Source: an uncultured Myxococcales bacterium (lineage in GTDB: Bacteria > Myxococcota_A > UBA9042). Taken from it: DNA of 33,104 nucleotides. The notes beneath the pieces are model-generated. The model did not search any database. It was given only the letters and a program-made list of their open reading frames with translations, and was not told where the DNA came from. The stretch spans positions 1 through 33,104 of the forward strand of contig CAISBR010000064.1 in the NCBI GenBank assembly GCA_903883645.1, given 5' to 3'. Of the stretch, positions 16,556 through 24,766 are shown one piece after another; within the stretch, counting starts at the first letter, position 1, and every line of letters begins with the position of its first letter. The position numbers and the translations under genes were made by a program.

Positions 16556-16969
16556 CTACCCCACGGGGTCGGTATCTTGGTCGATCGCGGCTGGCGCGTG
16601 CACATGTGTGCGTTCAATGCTGCCCGGCCAGCGGTCAATCGGCCCAAAATCATAGACATGGGGCCGGCCCTGCCGCCGCAGCAGTCGGGCTGCCAGGGCA
16701 CTGCGCGCGCCACTTTGGCAATACACGACCAGCGGTTGCTGCAGGTCCGTCGGCAGCCCGGTGGCCTTGCTCAGCTCCACCACCGGCAGGTTGCGCGCGC
16801 CGGGAATATGGCCGCGATCGAACTCGCCCACCGTGCGCACATCGATCAGCTGGGCACCTTGGTCGAGCAGCTCGCGCAGCCGTAGCAGGTCAATCCGCCC
16901 GCGCCGCATGAACAGCCAGACGGTCGCAGCAATCACCAGGGCAATCGCGAGGGGCAGGGGGTGCAGCAC
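16556..16969 (-). CDS. Membrane-anchored rhodanese-domain protein
   Basis: This 137-residue protein has an N-terminal membrane span (residues about 3-22, rich in Leu/Ile/Ala/Val, then MRRGR as positive stop) followed by a single rhodanese domain. The domain shows LIDVRTVGEFDRGHIPGA and the active-site loop CQSGARS with Cys84. It would transfer sulfane sulfur; the basic residues after the span suggest a cytoplasmic domain. The start is set at GTG 16969, preceded by GAGGT at 4-nt spacing; the frame extends to a TTG at 17008 without a comparable ribosome site. Length is normal for single-domain rhodaneses. Confidence 0.85.
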   Translation of the reverse strand: MLHPLPLAIALVIAATVWLFMRRGRIDLLRLRELLDQGAQLIDVRTVGEFDRGHIPGARNLPVVELSKATGLPTDLQQPLVVYCQSGARSALAARLLRRQGRPHVYDFGPIDRWPGSIERTHVHAPAAIDQDTDPVG

Positions 16970-17047
16970 GGTTACCTCGGCAGGCGTGGCCTGCGGTCGC
17001 TTCTTCAACCTAGGTTGCGCAGGCTTGTCTGCCTAGGTGCGTAGCCC

Positions 17048-17089
17048 AAAAACGCCGAGCGGCCCGATGGTAGCACCACCGAGCCGCCC
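17048..17089 (-). terminator. Intrinsic terminator of the Cys-rich lipoprotein gene
   Basis: On the minus strand a 14-bp stem (arms at 17089-17076 and 17070-17057, three G-U wobbles, 5-nt loop) is followed 4 nt later by five T residues (17052-17048). It begins 27 nt after the lipoprotein stop codon. Reading upstream of the rhodanese start, it separates the two minus-strand genes. Confidence 0.8.
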
Positions 17090-17115
17090 AAGCGTGTCTC
17101 ACGCCGGATTGCGTA

Positions 17116-17850
17116 CTATTCGCAAGCCGTCATGTTGGTCTGGTAGCACTGCGCCGCGTTCATGTAGTCGGTCGTGCCGTCGGGGTACTTGTCGGTGCAC
17201 TTGGTCAGGCAGGCCTGGTCCTGGCACTTGTTGGTGTTCAGGCAGTCGAGCAGCAGCAGGCAGCTGGCGTTGCTCTCGCACACCATCAGCGAGTCGATGC
17301 AGAGCTGGCCGGCGCACGCCTGCTCGCAGTTGCTGTCGCCCGACTTGCAGGTGATGCAGTTGCTGCCCAAGCAGGTCTGTACGTCGTAGAACTCGCCCAT
17401 GGCGGTCTCGCCAGCGGCGGCGGCGCACTTGCCGATGCAGGTGGTTTCGGTGGTGCTGGCCGGCAGGGCGTTCTGATCGCAGGCGTTCAAGCAGGCGATG
17501 ATCGGCGGGCACTTGGCGTCGCCCTCGCACTTCATCGACTCGTTGGTGCACGAGGCCTGTACGCAGGTGCCGATGCAGGTGTTGTTGGCCGGGGCGCACT
17601 TGGTCGGGGCGACCGCGGTGTCTTTCTTCACATCGGCGGTGCTGCTGTCCGTCGTCTTGGTGTCGGTGGTCTTGACGTCGCCGCTGGTGGTGTCGCCAAT
17701 CGCCTTGGCGTCGCCGTTGCCAGGCGCGCCGGTGTCGGCGGTGGTGGTGGTGTCTTGAGCCACGGTACCGCCGCCGTTGTTGGTGGTCGAGGCGGTGCTA
17801 CAACCGGCGGCAAGGGCCAAAACGATGCCGACCGCGAAAATGCGCTTCAT
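17116..17850 (-). CDS. Cys-rich lipoprotein with duplicated six-Cys module
   Basis: This 244-residue protein starts with a clear lipoprotein signal (MKR n-region, VGIVLALAAG, lipobox L-A-A-G-C with Cys17). A Thr/Asp/Gly-rich linker of about 65 residues follows, of the kind common in myxobacterial secreted lipoproteins. The remaining 160 residues hold 24 Cys. Two modules share the same spacing, C-x3-C-x4-C-x6-C-x5-C-x5-C, beginning at CIGTC and CEQAC, which indicates internal duplication. Disulfide-stabilised surface domains are likely. No enzyme motif is seen and the function is unknown. GGAG 6 nt before the ATG supports the start, and a strong terminator follows the stop. Confidence 0.85.
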   Translation of the reverse strand: MKRIFAVGIVLALAAGCSTASTTNNGGGTVAQDTTTTADTGAPGNGDAKAIGDTTSGDVKTTDTKTTDSSTADVKKDTAVAPTKCAPANNTCIGTCVQASCTNESMKCEGDAKCPPIIACLNACDQNALPASTTETTCIGKCAAAAGETAMGEFYDVQTCLGSNCITCKSGDSNCEQACAGQLCIDSLMVCESNASCLLLLDCLNTNKCQDQACLTKCTDKYPDGTTDYMNAAQCYQTNMTACE

Positions 17851-18074
17851 GATGAACTCCTAGAAGTAGAACGGGCGGGGTAGGGCGCAACTGCGCTTCC
17901 GCCTTGGGATTGCCGGCATCTGCGGCGGGTTGGGTTGGTCGACTGGTGGTGTCGATTTGGGGGGCCACCGCCCGCCTGCGAGGCGAGGGGTGCGAGAGGA
18001 TACCCAACGGCTGCTGGAGGATCAACTGCAAACGCCCGTTGCCTGGGTGGCGCGCCGAACTCCGACCACCCTAT

Positions 18075-18578
18075 CTAGCCGGTAGGACGCAGCGCGCGCG
18101 TAGGGTAAGCTTGCATAATAATACGCAGTTCTTCGGCAAACAAAGCCAATGCGCCGCGGGTGCAAACAAAACGCAGCCCTTGCAGCCCGTCTTCGTGCGT
18201 CATGCGATCGCCACGCCAGTGTTCTAGCACGTCGTGGGGTGGTGGCCCCGTCAGCTGCGCAACCACTACCGTCACCAAGATGAGATCGGGCCGTTCGGTC
18301 GAACGCCGCAGCCACAGGTGCAGCCCAGAATCAAAAAACCGCGGCTGCCACAGCGATCGCCCGCCCTCGGCCAACTGCTCCAGGTGGGATGCCATGCTCG
18401 CCAGCTCCCAGGTCGCCAACCGTGTCTTGACGATTCGGCCCGGCGCCCCCGGCGAAACAAGCCGGGCCAAGACGGTAATCCAGTTGAGATCATAGAGATT
18501 ATCAGCGATGCTAAACTGGTAGCCGCGCGGTTGCAGCACCAGCCTATGGCGCAAATTGGCCGACGTTAGCGTCGCCAT
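18075..18578 (-). CDS. Uncharacterised 167-residue protein
   Basis: I do not recognise this protein with confidence. It is compact, with no signal peptide or membrane span. The pattern YDLNWITVLARL, then TWELASMASHLEQLAEGG and later strands (LHLWLRR, LILVTVVVAQL), weakly resembles the WapI/DUF-type immunity-like fold that has a D-x-NW motif, but this is only a hint. ATG 18578 is chosen because AAGGG lies 6 nt upstream; the longer frame overlaps the preceding gene. It starts 13 nt after the CinA-like gene and is the last gene of a three-gene cluster. The 224 nt after it hold no gene. Confidence 0.6.
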   Translation of the reverse strand: MATLTSANLRHRLVLQPRGYQFSIADNLYDLNWITVLARLVSPGAPGRIVKTRLATWELASMASHLEQLAEGGRSLWQPRFFDSGLHLWLRRSTERPDLILVTVVVAQLTGPPPHDVLEHWRGDRMTHEDGLQGLRFVCTRGALALFAEELRIIMQAYPTRALRPTG

Positions 18579-18591
18579 GGGCGCCCTTTCG

Positions 18592-19377
18592 TCATTGCGG
18601 ACCGCCAGCTGGCAAGGGTCGCCACAGCACGCGCACCAGCTGGTCGGCGCCCATGTGCTGCGTCGCCGCCGCGACCGCACTCTCGACACGGGACTTGTCC
18701 CAACCTTCGAACGTTAAACGCAAACGGTGGTCCGGATCGTCAAAGATCGGATACGAACCAATCTCGAGATCGCCGAACTCCGCGACCACTGCATCGATCG
18801 CGGGCACCACGTCGAATTCGTCACTTTTCCAAAATGTGATGGCTAGCTCGGGCCGCCTGCTCGACCAACGCAGGCAGATCTGCGGCAGCCGGCTCTTCAC
18901 TAGCGCCGGCACGCCGGGCAGCACATAGACGTTTGCCTTGCGAAGCAGCGGCCATTTGCCTTCACTTTCATCCAGTTCTGTGCCCTCGGGCAGCCAGGCC
19001 ATCCGCCGTTGCTCGACCGTCAGCTCGCGACCCAGGCGCCGCTGCATCTTGGCGAGCACCAACGGGTTTTCGACCATCGGCACGCAAAACGCTTGGGCCA
19101 CCGCCTTCCACGTGCAGTCATCGTGGGTCGGGCCCACGCCGCCCGTGGTGATGACGAAGTCGAAACGCCGCGAAAAATCAGCAACAACCTGGGCAATGCG
19201 CGTATCCGCGTCTTCGATGATCGCCACTTCGCCCACGCGCACTCCAGCCTCGTTTAGGCTGTGCAACACCGCAGGAGTATTCAAATCGTGCACCTTAAGG
19301 CTCAGCACCTCGTTGCCGATGATCACCACCCCGGCCACGGGCTGGCGGCGAATGGCGGCTGGCACGGATGCGCCCAT
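18592..19377 (-). CDS. CinA/MoaB-type molybdopterin-binding-domain protein
   Basis: This 261-residue protein has the MoCF_biosynth domain shared by MoaB, MoeA and the N-terminus of CinA. The signature TTGGVGPTHDD is at about residues 77-87, preceded by the ILGNE-like motif IIGNEVLS and followed by PEGTE and LPGVP motifs typical of CinA. The C-terminal amidohydrolase (PncC) domain of full CinA is missing, so it matches the stand-alone CinA N-terminal family, possibly a pyrophosphatase acting on ADP-ribose-like nucleotides. Its ATG follows directly on the TAG of the zinc-ribbon gene (no spacer), and GAGGG lies just upstream, so the two are probably coupled. Confidence 0.85.
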   Translation of the reverse strand: MGASVPAAIRRQPVAGVVIIGNEVLSLKVHDLNTPAVLHSLNEAGVRVGEVAIIEDADTRIAQVVADFSRRFDFVITTGGVGPTHDDCTWKAVAQAFCVPMVENPLVLAKMQRRLGRELTVEQRRMAWLPEGTELDESEGKWPLLRKANVYVLPGVPALVKSRLPQICLRWSSRRPELAITFWKSDEFDVVPAIDAVVAEFGDLEIGSYPIFDDPDHRLRLTFEGWDKSRVESAVAAATQHMGADQLVRVLWRPLPAGGPQ

Positions 19378-19782
19378 CTAGCCCTCGCCAGGCAATAAGC
19401 AGCGTACTTCTGCGAACTTGCCGGTGTCGAACAGGGCCTTCGACGACTTGGCGAAGCCGAGCACCCACACCCCGTCGAAGCGGCGCAGACCATAGGGCAA
19501 AAGCCCAAGTTTCTTCATGTACTTCCACTCTTGCGGCCGCGCCCAGCTCAGCGCCTCGTCGTAACTGGCCCAGACCGAGCCTTCGCGGCGGCCGCAGTGC
19601 GGGCAGTAGTCGATGGGGTCGTCTTCTAAGACAAAGTACGCGTTGAGACAGCTGTAGCAATTCATATCGAGTATCGCGACTTTGCGGCCGCTTTTGTCGA
19701 CGTATCCACCTTTTTCGTAGTCGACTTCGACCGTCTTGGTCGCGCCGATCGCCGTGGTCTCGATGCCGCGTAGCAGGGCCAT
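19378..19782 (-). CDS. Small zinc-ribbon protein of unknown function
   Basis: This 134-residue soluble protein contains a probable zinc ribbon: C-x2-C (CYSC) at about residues 42-45 and C-x2-C (CPHC) about 18 residues later. The rest has aromatic patches (WASYDEALSW, EWKYMKKLGLLPYGLRRFDGVWVLGF). I recognise no family. ATG 19782 is chosen because GAGG lies 6 nt upstream; the frame reaches a TTG at 19800. It is the first gene of a cluster with the CinA-like and unknown proteins. About 140 nt separate it from hemN, with no clear promoter. Confidence 0.7.
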   Translation of the reverse strand: MALLRGIETTAIGATKTVEVDYEKGGYVDKSGRKVAILDMNCYSCLNAYFVLEDDPIDYCPHCGRREGSVWASYDEALSWARPQEWKYMKKLGLLPYGLRRFDGVWVLGFAKSSKALFDTGKFAEVRCLLPGEG

Positions 19783-19923
19783 GCTTGCCTCTGGGCCCAA
19801 TTTGGCGGCCCGCGTCGCTCACTGCAGTCTACCGAAGTCGATCCGCAACGGCTACCGACGGCGGCAGCAGTGGCAGCCATTTTCTACTATCTGAAATAAT
19901 TGATCTTTGCCGTGCAGCTCGGC

Positions 19924-21357
19924 CTAGACGGTCGCCGAAAACCGCGGCCCGGCTTCGCCCGGCTTGGGCAGGTGCGCGTCAAACGCCATCGCCACCACGC
20001 GCACCAGCACGCGGCCCAGCGCGGTCGGCGTCACGTAGTCCTGGCCCAAGTCGAGCAGGCCATCGGCGGCGTGCGGCGCCAGTTTCTTCAGCGAATCCGC
20101 AAAGTAGGCATCGAATTCCACGCCAAACCGCTTCTCAATCGCGCGCTTGTCGATGCGGCCCTGGCACATCAGCTGCTGGATCACCTCTTGGCGCACCAGA
20201 TCGTCGGGCGTCATCACATAGCCGCGCTCGACGGGCAGATGACCCGAAGCGATCAGCTCGTAGTAGCTCTTGAGTTTCTTCTCGTTTTGGATAAACCGCC
20301 CCGCCACCTGGCCGATCGACGACAGGCCGAGGCCAATCAGCTCCGCGCCCGAGCGGGTGGTGTAGCCCATAAAATTGCGTTGCAGCGTGCCATCTTGCCG
20401 GGCAATCGCCAACTCGTCGGTGGGCCTGGCAAAGTGGTCGAGACCAATGTCGGTATAGCCGCCCTCGCCAAACCGTCGCAGCGCCTGGCGAAACAGCGAA
20501 AACCGCAGCTCAGGACCTGGGATACGCGTCTCGTCGATGCGCCGCTGGCTGGGCTTGAGCCATGGCACATGGGCGTAGCTGTAGAGCGCGACCCGATCGG
20601 GGCCGATATCCATCACCGAACTGAGCGTTTTGTCAAAGCTTTCTTCGCTTTGCGCCGGCAGTCCGTAGATCAGATCGACGTTCAAGCTGCCAAAGCCGAT
20701 GGCGCGGCAGCGATTCACGAAATTCGACGTTGTTTCAAGCGACTGCTGCCTATGGATCGCGATCTGCACCTCGTCGTCCACGTCTTGCACGCCCATCGAC
20801 AGCCGGTTAAAGCCCAGGCCGCGCAGAGTGGCCAAGTGATCGTCGGACGTGATGCGCGGATCGACTTCAAGAGCAATCTCAGCGTCTTTAGCCAGCTTGA
20901 ATGCGCCGCGGAGCAGCCCCATCAGCCGCTTCATCTGCACCGGCGTCAAGAAGCTGGGCGACCCGCCGCCCCAGTGCAGCTGCACCACCTCGCCGGTGGG
21001 CAAGTGCGGGCGCAGCATCTCAATTTCCTTCTCGATGGCGTCCAAGTAGGCGTCTTGCAGATCCGTGCGCGGCGTAATCAGCACGTTGCACGCGCAAAAC
21101 CAGCACTGGCTGGGGCAAAACGGCAGATGCACATACACCGACAGCGGCGACTGCACGGGGCGCGCCCGAACAATCTCTAAACCTTGGATAAAGTCGGCCT
21201 CGCCCACCCGATCATGCCAAGCCGTGGCCGGCGGATACGAGGTATAGCGCGGGCCGCGACCGGCATAACGCTTCAAAACTTCAAGTGAACTCGGATCGTC
21301 CAAGCTCGTGGTGGTCGCTGCGAGTTCCGCCGCGCGACCTCCGTCAATCTGCTGCAT
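19924..21357 (-). CDS. hemN: Oxygen-independent coproporphyrinogen III oxidase
   Basis: This 477-residue radical-SAM enzyme decarboxylates coproporphyrinogen III to protoporphyrinogen IX without oxygen, in the cytoplasm. The HemN-specific cluster motif HLPFCPSQCWFCACN gives C-x3-C-x2-C (Cys81, Cys85, Cys88) plus the extra Cys90 characteristic of true HemN rather than HemW. The GGGSPSFL motif and the N-terminal YAGRGPRYTSYPPA segment also fit. ATG 21357 is preferred to the GTG at 21369 because GGAG lies 6 nt before the ATG. The gene diverges from the cbb3 oxidase cluster. A TACACT hexamer (21404-21399) is a possible -10 without a good -35, which would fit activator-dependent transcription; this is inference. 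Confidence 0.93.
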   Translation of the reverse strand: MQQIDGGRAAELAATTTSLDDPSSLEVLKRYAGRGPRYTSYPPATAWHDRVGEADFIQGLEIVRARPVQSPLSVYVHLPFCPSQCWFCACNVLITPRTDLQDAYLDAIEKEIEMLRPHLPTGEVVQLHWGGGSPSFLTPVQMKRLMGLLRGAFKLAKDAEIALEVDPRITSDDHLATLRGLGFNRLSMGVQDVDDEVQIAIHRQQSLETTSNFVNRCRAIGFGSLNVDLIYGLPAQSEESFDKTLSSVMDIGPDRVALYSYAHVPWLKPSQRRIDETRIPGPELRFSLFRQALRRFGEGGYTDIGLDHFARPTDELAIARQDGTLQRNFMGYTTRSGAELIGLGLSSIGQVAGRFIQNEKKLKSYYELIASGHLPVERGYVMTPDDLVRQEVIQQLMCQGRIDKRAIEKRFGVEFDAYFADSLKKLAPHAADGLLDLGQDYVTPTALGRVLVRVVAMAFDAHLPKPGEAGPRFSATV

Positions 21358-21717
21358 AGGGTGCTCCACCGCGGGTTGTTGCCCGCCCCGTGATCGTCAG
21401 TGTAGCCAACAATTGCTGATTTTCTCGCCCTTGGCTGTCGTCGCTTTGTCACATCGCCCAGTCGCGCTACGTACTTTCAACGACATACATCCTGTTACTC
21501 CAAGCCCATGTCGGAGTTTTGTCACGTCCAATCTGGCGTTATCTGCGAAATTGATCCAGATCACGTTCTGCCTTGACGGATGCCAAGGCGCTTTTTGGCG
21601 TTGCTGTGTATACGTCGTCGTTGCCCGTGCGCGGAGTGTCGGCAGACCCGCTCCTCCGTGACAGATGAGAATCCGAAGCTGCTGAATTTGCAGCATTGCC
21701 GACGTACGGAGCCCATT
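21358..21717. promoter_or_regulatory. Divergent hemN / cbb3 oxidase control region
   Basis: This 360-nt region has no convincing gene. It contains the FNR-like box at 21551-21564, two copies of TTTGTCACRTC (21445-21455 and 21518-21528) about 73 nt apart, and a TATACG hexamer at 21609-21614. If transcription of the oxidase genes starts about 7 nt after that hexamer, the FNR box centre lies near -62, a class I activator position. The assignment of promoters is tentative. Confidence 0.5.
21551..21564 (+). promoter_or_regulatory. FNR/ANR-type binding site
   Basis: The sequence TTGATCCAGATCAC matches the FNR consensus TTGAT-N4-ATCAA at nine of ten positions. It lies in the divergent region between hemN and the cbb3 oxidase genes, both standard FNR/ANR targets. 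The FNR-like regulator at 31370-32104 has the recognition-helix Glu and Arg expected to read TTGAT half-sites. Confidence 0.7.
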
Positions 21718-22347
21718 TTGGCCACACGCACTCCCCCTGTACCGCCTGCCGAAGCCGCTTTGACCGCACAGGTCGCTGCGTCGGTGCGCGCCGCGCCGCT
21801 GGGTTCGCGGCAAGTGGTGCCGTCGGCCGAGTCGTCGCGCCATCGCGCTTCGGGTACCACAGGGCTCGATGGCGATGCGGACCATCCGCCGCAGACCCAT
21901 GCCCAGACGGTGGCGCAGTTCGCGCCCGACGGCAACCCGTACGCGGCGATCACCGCGCAATACCAAGCGCAATTGCCCGGGCTCGCGGCGCTGCTCCAGC
22001 ATCCTGGCGTCATGGTATTGCGCGCGGAGCGGGGGCAGGTTCTGCTCCAAGCCGAGCACCTGTCGCGTGGGCTTTTTCTTTGTCTTGACGGCGAGTTGGC
22101 GATGGCTTCGGCTTGCGGCTGCACCGAGACCGTCGATACGCAGGCAGGCTTCTTCCTGTTTCCAACGCTGACGGAACTGGATGTGCCGGCCGGTCGCACG
22201 GCCACGCCTCGGCGTTCGGCGCTGACGGTGTTTGTGCCGCGCACGCTGGTGCTGCTGGGCGACGAAGTGCGCGACCTGCTTGCAGGTCTTTTGGTGCGCG
22301 AGGTCTCGCTGCGCGCACACCACGAATCTGCTGGAGCTCACCCGTAA
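21718..22347 (+). CDS. Cyclic-nucleotide-binding-like (cNBD) protein, possibly frameshifted
   Basis: This open frame of about 209 residues has an Ala/Pro/Ser-rich N-terminus and then a segment that follows the cNBD beta-roll pattern of CRP-family proteins: VMVLRAERGQVLLQAEHLSR, GLFLCLDGELAM, then FLFPTLTELDVPA and RTLVLLGDEVRDLL. No helix-turn-helix follows. Codon third positions are strongly GC in this frame, as in real genes here. The start is uncertain; TTG 21718 has GGAG 6 nt upstream. The last nine codons lose the GC bias, while the +1 frame from about 22320 gains it and reads as an amphipathic helix, so the end may be altered by a frameshift. It lies just before ccoNO. Confidence 0.5.
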   Translation: MATRTPPVPPAEAALTAQVAASVRAAPLGSRQVVPSAESSRHRASGTTGLDGDADHPPQTHAQTVAQFAPDGNPYAAITAQYQAQLPGLAALLQHPGVMVLRAERGQVLLQAEHLSRGLFLCLDGELAMASACGCTETVDTQAGFFLFPTLTELDVPAGRTATPRRSALTVFVPRTLVLLGDEVRDLLAGLLVREVSLRAHHESAGAHP

Positions 22348-22483
22348 ACGGGCGCAACGGCACATGATCCCGGCGCTGCTTCGAGCGCGTCGGGTGGCCA
22401 AAGGGCAGGGCGCAAGGGGTGCGCCGCGCTGCCGAGAGTGCACGAATCGGGCTCGGGCCCGCTTGCATCGAAAGGGTAGAAAG

Positions 22484-24766
22484 ATGAGCAATTCTGCTGT
22501 TGTTACGGACCCGGCCGCGACCGGTTCCAGTTCACCGCCCGGCAGCCGCCTCGAGCGTTTCGTCTATGACGACGCCGTGGTGCGCGCCTTTGCTGCTGCG
22601 ACGGTCGTGTGGGCGATCGTCGGCATGCTGGTGGGCCTGATTATCGCGTCGCAACTGGCTTTTCCAGTACTGAACGTGGGCTTTCTGCACTTTGGTCGCC
22701 TGCGCCCGCTGCACACCAACGCCGTGATCTTTGCTTTCGCCGGCAACGCGATCTTTACGGGCGTGTACTACTCGTCGCAGCGGCTGCTCAAAGCGCGCAT
22801 GTTCAGCGACAAAATCAGCTGGTTCCACTTTTGGGGTTGGCAGGCGATCATTGTGTCGGCCGCGCTGACGTTGCCCTTCGGCATCACCACCGGCAAGGAA
22901 TACGCCGAGCTCGAGTGGCCCATCGACATCGCCATCGCCGTGGTGTGGGTTGCCTTTGCGATCAACCTGTTCGGTACCATCTACAAGCGTCGCGAGCGGC
23001 ACCTGTACGTGGCGATCTGGTTCTACATCTCGTGCATTATCGCCGTCGCGGTTCTGCATATCTTCAACTCGCTCGAAGTGCCGGCGGGCCCGCTCAAGAG
23101 CTACTCGCTCTACGCCGGTCTGCAAGATGCCTTTATGCAGTGGTGGTACGGCCACAACGCGGTGGCGTTCTTCTTGACCACGCCGTTCTTGGGCCTCATG
23201 TACTACTTCATGCCCAAGGCCGCGGATCGCCCGGTATTTTCGTACAAGCTGTCGATTCTGCACTTCTGGTCGCTGGTCTTTATCTACATGTGGGCCGGCC
23301 CTCACCACTTGCACTACACCGCGCTGCCCGAGTGGGCCTCGACGCTCGGCATGGTCTTCTCGGTCATGCTGTGGATGCCCAGCTGGGGCGGTATGATCAA
23401 TGGTCTTCTAACCTTGCGTGGCGCTTGGAACAAGGTGACCGACGACCCGGTCCTCAAGTTCTTCGTCGCCGGCGTCACCTTCTACGGCATGTCGACGTTC
23501 GAGGGCCCGATGCTCTCGATCAAGGCCGTCAACTCGCTGTCGCACTACACCGACTGGACCATCGCCCACGTCCACAGCGGCGCCTTGGGTTGGAACGGCT
23601 TCATTTCATTCGGCATGTTGTACTGGCTGGCGCCGCGCCTGTTCCAGACCAAGCTGCACAGCAAGAAGCTGGCCGAGCTGCACTTCTGGCTCGGTACCGT
23701 CGGCATTTTGCTTTACATCATCCCCATGTACACCGCCGGTGTGACCCAGGGCCTGATGTGGCGCGCCTTTGACGAGACCGGTCGCCTGCAGTACCCCGAC
23801 TTTGTCGAGACCGTGACCAAGCTGATGCCGATGTATTACCTGCGCATTGTCGGCGGCACGCTGTTCTTTGCCGGTGTGCTGCTCGCTGCCTACAATCTGC
23901 TCAAGACTTGGCAGGCCCGGCCCGCGGTCTATGCCGATGTGGTGGGCGAGGCTCCGGCGCTCGACCCGGCTTGGACCGACGATCACGCCGTCGAGGGCGG
24001 CTTCTTCAGCTACGGCTGGCACCGGGTGTGGGAGCGCAAGTCGCTGCTTTTCATCGTGCTTACCGCGCTGGCGATCATCTCGGCGTCGCTGTTCGAGATT
24101 CTGCCCACGTTCCTCATCAAGTCGAACATCCCGACCATCGCCTCGGTCAAGCCGTACTCGCCGCTTGAGCTGGCCGGCCGCCAGATCTACATCGCCGAGG
24201 GCTGCTACAACTGCCACTCGCAGATGGTGCGGCCGTTCCGCGCCGAGACTGAGCGCTACGGCGAGTACAGCAAGCCCGGCGAATTTGTTTACGATCACCC
24301 CTTCCAGTGGGGCTCGCGCCGCATCGGTCCGGATCTGCACCGCGTGGGCGGTAAGTACCCGAGCCTCTGGCACGTTCGCCACATGGAGGCGCCCGCGACG
24401 GTGACCAAAGACTCGATCATGCCCCCCTTCCCGTGGCTGCTGACCGACGAGCTCGACTGGCCGTATGTGCAGAAGAACGTAGACGTTATGGCCATGCTGG
24501 GCGTGCCCTACGGCGAGAACGTGCTCGAGGGCAAGGCCGAGGCCGTCGCCCACATTCAGGCCAAAGAAATCGCCGAGACCATCGAGAAGGATGGCGGGCC
24601 CAAGGGCTTAGAAGGCAAGAAGATCATTGCGCTCATCGCCTATCTGCAGCGCCTCGGTACCGACATTCAGCAAAAGCCCGAAGCCAAGGCAGCGGTCAAG
24701 GGCGTGCCGGCCGGTCCGGTCACCCAAGCTGAGACCCATGCCGCTGCCCCCGGGGGTGCGTTGTGA
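22484..24766 (+). CDS. ccoNO: Fused cbb3 oxidase subunit CcoN-CcoO
   Basis: This 760-residue protein joins the catalytic subunit CcoN (about 25-480) to the membrane-anchored cytochrome CcoO (about 515-760) in one chain. In CcoN the likely ligands are His77 (low-spin haem, with a partner at His364), CuB His224, His274 and His275, haem b3 His362, and cross-link Tyr268 (in IYMWAGPHHLHYT). The CcoO part has one membrane span, one c-haem site CYNCH (574-578) and Met646 in IMPPFPW. Reduction of O2 to water with proton pumping occurs in the inner membrane. ATG 22484 has AAAGGG upstream. The frame is open for 84 codons before it, but that translation is Cys/Trp-rich until about 22315. CcoNO fusions are known in some lineages. 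Confidence 0.93.
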   Translation: MSNSAVVTDPAATGSSSPPGSRLERFVYDDAVVRAFAAATVVWAIVGMLVGLIIASQLAFPVLNVGFLHFGRLRPLHTNAVIFAFAGNAIFTGVYYSSQRLLKARMFSDKISWFHFWGWQAIIVSAALTLPFGITTGKEYAELEWPIDIAIAVVWVAFAINLFGTIYKRRERHLYVAIWFYISCIIAVAVLHIFNSLEVPAGPLKSYSLYAGLQDAFMQWWYGHNAVAFFLTTPFLGLMYYFMPKAADRPVFSYKLSILHFWSLVFIYMWAGPHHLHYTALPEWASTLGMVFSVMLWMPSWGGMINGLLTLRGAWNKVTDDPVLKFFVAGVTFYGMSTFEGPMLSIKAVNSLSHYTDWTIAHVHSGALGWNGFISFGMLYWLAPRLFQTKLHSKKLAELHFWLGTVGILLYIIPMYTAGVTQGLMWRAFDETGRLQYPDFVETVTKLMPMYYLRIVGGTLFFAGVLLAAYNLLKTWQARPAVYADVVGEAPALDPAWTDDHAVEGGFFSYGWHRVWERKSLLFIVLTALAIISASLFEILPTFLIKSNIPTIASVKPYSPLELAGRQIYIAEGCYNCHSQMVRPFRAETERYGEYSKPGEFVYDHPFQWGSRRIGPDLHRVGGKYPSLWHVRHMEAPATVTKDSIMPPFPWLLTDELDWPYVQKNVDVMAMLGVPYGENVLEGKAEAVAHIQAKEIAETIEKDGGPKGLEGKKIIALIAYLQRLGTDIQQKPEAKAAVKGVPAGPVTQAETHAAAPGGAL

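Noticed and set aside
19890..19910. TTGAT sequence near 19894 as a second FNR box
   Set aside because: The second half-site ATCAA is missing and the position is downstream of hemN.
21397..22491. Minus-strand open frame of 364 codons
   Set aside because: Arg/His/Gln-rich translation without recognisable family; it lies antisense to the cNBD-like gene and the divergent control region.
23606..24553. Minus-strand open frame of 315 codons
   Set aside because: Fully antisense to ccoNO, which has all expected ligands.
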